Source: Candidatus Liptonbacteria bacterium RIFCSPLOWO2_01_FULL_53_13
Lineage (GTDB): Bacteria; Patescibacteriota; Minisyncoccia; UBA6257; 2-01-FULL-56-20
Direction of reading: 5' to 3'
Assembly: GCA_001818895.1 (NCBI GenBank)
Contig: MHLB01000033.1
Span: 1 to 6,289 of the forward strand
DNA: 6,289 nucleotides
Position 1 is the stretch's first letter; each line of letters begins with the position of its first letter. The notes beneath the pieces are model-generated. The model worked only from the letters and a program-made list of their open reading frames with translations. It made no database searches and had not been told where the DNA came from. Shown here one piece after another: positions 5,073-6,289 of this stretch. The translations under genes and the position numbers were made by a program.

Positions 5073-5079
5073 AAACGAA

Positions 5080-5105
5080 AAGACCTCCTGCAGTCAGGAG
5101 GTCTT
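5080..5105 (-). terminator. Intrinsic terminator after the 35-aa peptide gene
   Basis: A perfect 11-bp stem AAGACCTCCTG/CAGGAGGTCTT (5080-5090/5095-5105) with a 4-nt loop is followed on minus by TTTTCGTTTAT. On plus it is followed by GGTTCTATG, so leftward termination is favoured. Its stem repeats the CCTCCT/AGGAGG pair also found inside the preceding gene, so the upstream RNA could compete with it. Confidence 0.75.
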
Positions 5106-5145
5106 GGTTCTATGCGTTTTTATGTGTTCTTTGTCTTTATATATA

Positions 5146-5253
5146 TTACGCAAGAATTCCTCCTAACCGCTTTTGGCTAAGAATAATAAGACCGACCACA
5201 AAAAGGAGGTTCTGCGCGTTTTGCCGGATCAGATTATGTTCCGAGGCATTCAT
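5146..5253 (-). CDS. 35-aa hydrophobic peptide (single-pass membrane or leader peptide)
   Basis: A 35-codon frame sits alone between a strong promoter and a strong terminator. Residues 1-14 are polar (MNASEHNLIRQNAQ). Residues 15-26 (NLLFVVGLIILS) are hydrophobic enough for a short membrane-associated helix, followed by QKR as an inside anchor and the end LGGILA. The ATG lies about 18 nt after the -10 and has no SD, so the leader is very short. Possible roles are a small membrane protein or toxin-like peptide, or a leader peptide: it is rich in Leu/Ile/Val codons, and two segments of its coding sequence can pair alternately with the terminator. No homolog is recognised. The clean promoter-ORF-terminator layout is the main evidence. 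Confidence 0.5.
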   Translation of the reverse strand: MNASEHNLIRQNAQNLLFVVGLIILSQKRLGGILA

Positions 5254-5270
5254 TAGCTTGTATTATTTAT

Positions 5271-5298
5271 GTTATATCGCCTGCGGGCATGTTGTCAA
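5271..5298 (-). promoter_or_regulatory. Strong promoter of the 35-aa peptide gene
   Basis: On minus, TTGACA (5293-5298) and TATAAC (5271-5276) are separated by 16 bp. Predicted start is around 5264, giving a leader of about 10 nt. It is among the best promoters in the window. Confidence 0.65.
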
Positions 5299-5335
5299 GA
5301 GGCTTTTGGGGATAACTTTTTGTGTGTGAAAAACG

Positions 5336-5360
5336 AAGGGCCGAATACGATTCGGCCCTT
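5336..5360 (-). terminator. Strong hairpin terminator downstream of the ligase-like gene
   Basis: A perfect 11-bp stem AAGGGCCGAAT/ATTCGGCCCTT (5336-5346/5350-5360) has a 3-nt loop. It lies about 55 nt after the ligase stop codon and is followed on minus by CGTTTTTC. On plus it is followed by TTACGGTTTT, so it may work both ways. The rest of 5254-5414 holds only the promoter at 5271-5298. Confidence 0.75.
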
Positions 5361-5414
5361 TTACGGTTTTGCGTGAGGTGAGGTAATAACGAACTAATCT
5401 CGCGGAGGAAATAC

Positions 5415-6173
5415 TTACCCCGGTCCGACGATTGCGCGGACGCGCGAGACCCACGCGAGCACTTCCTCGGAGCATTCCGCAGCACCGAACATCCTGCACT
5501 CCACCGTGCCGTGCTTCGTGATGCGGACCAAGTGCCAGCAGTTGCGGGAATTTCCCGCAAACCCCTCTGCCGTGGCGACTTCAAAGAAGTGCTCCGCGCT
5601 CTCGTAGCGGGGCGGCCTCCACGATTTCGCCACTTCGCAGTAGAGACGAAGGCGCAGTCCTTGCGAGTGGTCACCGAGCGCCATAAGCTCTTCAAGATGG
5701 CGGGAAAGCTCGTGATACACTGCGAACGCGCGCTCCCATGAGCCGACCCCGACGTGGATGTGCGTGCCGGTAACGCGGCACGCGGCTGCAAGCGCTGCCG
5801 GCTTCAGATGCTCCACGATCTTGAGGTACCGGGGGTCGGGGTAGACGTCCATGGGCATGTCTTCGGGCGCTACCTCGTTCGCGACGATGCACAGCCCGAG
5901 AGAGCGTGCCGCAACGCACCCCCGAAGGTCGTTCCTCTTGAGATTCTTCAAGATGTCGTTCTCGGCGCGGAGCGGGTCTGTGCGATCCTCAACTTGGCAT
6001 GCGCTGAGTTCGTAGGTCCACGCGGGGTCACCGACGATGCGGAGAAACTCTTCGGCGCGGGGCGCGTAGATGCCGTCCGCATCGGCGAGGAAGCGTTCTC
6101 GCTCAATGCCGATACAACCGCTACGCTCCGGTTGAAACGGAAATCGCTCTACAAACGCCTTGAATCCACTCAT
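5415..6173 (-). CDS. Compact glutamate-cysteine-ligase-like (COOH-NH2 ligase, GCS2-type) protein
   Basis: A 252-aa cytoplasmic enzyme of the glutamine-synthetase-like carboxylate-amine ligase superfamily, which activates a carboxylate with ATP and joins it to an amine (glutamate plus cysteine in classical members). Seen: GIERERF at 22-28, the metal/ATP-binding acidic strand; YELSACQVE at 54-62; NEVAPEDMP at 99-107; GTHIHVGVG at 136-144, the family's GxHxHVG loop; and HGTVECRMFG at 221-230. It is far shorter than YbdK/EgtA-type enzymes (about 370 aa), yet all core motifs are present in order, so it looks like a compact form, not a fragment. The ATG is preceded by GAGGTG five bases away. No gshB-like partner is present, so true glutathione synthesis is doubtful. 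Substrate is unknown; nearby Cys-rich small peptides are possible but unproven targets. Confidence 0.82.
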   Translation of the reverse strand: MSGFKAFVERFPFQPERSGCIGIERERFLADADGIYAPRAEEFLRIVGDPAWTYELSACQVEDRTDPLRAENDILKNLKRNDLRGCVAARSLGLCIVANEVAPEDMPMDVYPDPRYLKIVEHLKPAALAAACRVTGTHIHVGVGSWERAFAVYHELSRHLEELMALGDHSQGLRLRLYCEVAKSWRPPRYESAEHFFEVATAEGFAGNSRNCWHLVRITKHGTVECRMFGAAECSEEVLAWVSRVRAIVGPG

Positions 6174-6206
6174 GGTTCACCTCGTTATTGGGAGCGCCGG
6201 AGAATA

Positions 6207-6226
6207 CCCCGCGGCTTGCCGCGGGG
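6207..6226. repeat. Perfect GC hairpin in the ligase 5' region
   Basis: CCCCGCGGC (6207-6215) and GCCGCGGGG (6218-6226) form a 9-bp stem with a 2-nt loop, about 33 nt upstream of the ligase ATG. It resembles the CCCCGCC-AA-GGCGGGG hairpin at 3716-3731: both have CCCCGC arms and a 2-nt loop. It may be a REP-like unit or a 5' UTR stem. Confidence 0.65.
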
Positions 6227-6247
6227 ATGAATCGGCGCAACGAAACT

Positions 6248-6280
6248 GTGCGCCCGGCGGGCGCACTTTGCCAACAAAGT
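6248..6280. repeat. Two adjoining perfect hairpins near the window end
   Basis: GTGCGCCC/GGGCGCAC (6248-6255/6259-6266, 3-nt loop) is followed by ACTTTG/CAAAGT (6265-6270/6275-6280, 4-nt loop). They share the bases AC, so the two cannot form fully at once. The first, with CTTTG after it on plus and AGTTTCGTT on minus, could be a weak terminator of a gene lying beyond the window. No gene is seen in 6174-6289. Confidence 0.6.
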
Positions 6281-6289
6281 TGCCACGGT

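Noticed and set aside
5151..5164. SD AGGAGG followed by TTG giving a 19-codon peptide on minus
   Set aside because: The AGGAGG is inside the 35-codon frame (codons for Leu-Gly-Gly), and the 19-codon frame would end within the terminator stem; the longer frame with correct promoter spacing is preferred.
4596..5180. 194-aa plus-strand open frame
   Set aside because: Low-complexity Arg/Leu-rich start, no SD, and it runs through the REP-like repeat, the leftward terminator and the 35-aa peptide gene.
5204..5239. Plus-strand AAGGAGG followed by a TTG frame
   Set aside because: The only start is 11 nt away and the frame is 11 codons long; the motif is explained as the complement of CTC CTT codons in the 35-aa gene and of segment 1.
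5754..6230. 158-aa plus-strand open frame opposite the ligase
   Set aside because: It is antisense to a gene with clear family motifs and extends through the GC hairpin at 6207-6226.
3637..6289. CRISPR array or IS element
   Set aside because: The repeats found are single inverted repeats or one 16-bp pair; there is no regular spacing of repeats, no cas-like gene and no transposase.

Overview
The window looks like DNA from a reduced-genome bacterium of the Patescibacteria/CPR type (Parcubacteria-like). This is inferred from style: a compact YchF, a small stand-alone NYN nuclease, a secreted protein built from DUF5666-like repeats plus IPT/TIG and putative-Ig modules, and a short (252 aa) glutamate-cysteine-ligase-like protein. 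Several first-in-transcript genes lack a Shine-Dalgarno (SD) sequence and sit very close to their promoters. No rRNA, tRNA, CRISPR array or transposase gene was seen.

Layout. Bases 1-46 are a perfect AT-rich palindrome. Bases 101-1123 (minus) are ychF, which carries a perfect 34-bp inverted repeat inside its coding sequence. Bases 1124-1299 hold a near-consensus plus-strand promoter followed at once by an intrinsic terminator, a unit of about 55 nt that may be a small RNA. Bases 1300-1839 (minus) encode a NYN-domain nuclease. It diverges from a 569-aa exported multidomain protein at 1927-3636 (plus). Bases 3637-3920 hold no convincing gene but are full of structure: a 125-bp nested inverted-repeat element, then three hairpins belonging to the 3' end of a leftward transcript, the last a good terminator.

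Bases 3921-4922 (minus) are the most unusual part. Five very small genes (66, 57, 65, 72 and 35 codons) run head to tail, each with its own SD and separated by 12-41 nt. One encodes a peptide with a Cys/Gly-rich tail, one a four-cysteine zinc ribbon, and one a short, very basic peptide. Much longer plus-strand frames overlap them, but those have no SD and Arg/Pro/Ser-rich shadow composition. A 16-bp repeat lies exactly 3 nt after the stop codons of the second and third genes. Upstream, at 5080-5298, is a complete one-gene unit: promoter, a 35-aa hydrophobic peptide, and terminator. Its RNA contains four alternately complementary CCTCCT/AGGAGG segments laid out like a transcription attenuator. 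Bases 5415-6173 (minus) encode the ligase-like protein, followed by a strong hairpin terminator and preceded by three GC-rich or perfect hairpins reaching almost to the window end.

How the parts may work together. YchF is a housekeeping translation-associated NTPase and probably unrelated to the rest. The right half is entirely leftward: ligase, small hydrophobic peptide, five-peptide operon. A peptide- or amino-acid-modifying ligase beside tiny Cys-rich peptides makes a peptide-modification or small-metabolite locus conceivable, but the three units have separate promoters and/or terminators and nothing in the sequence proves a shared function.
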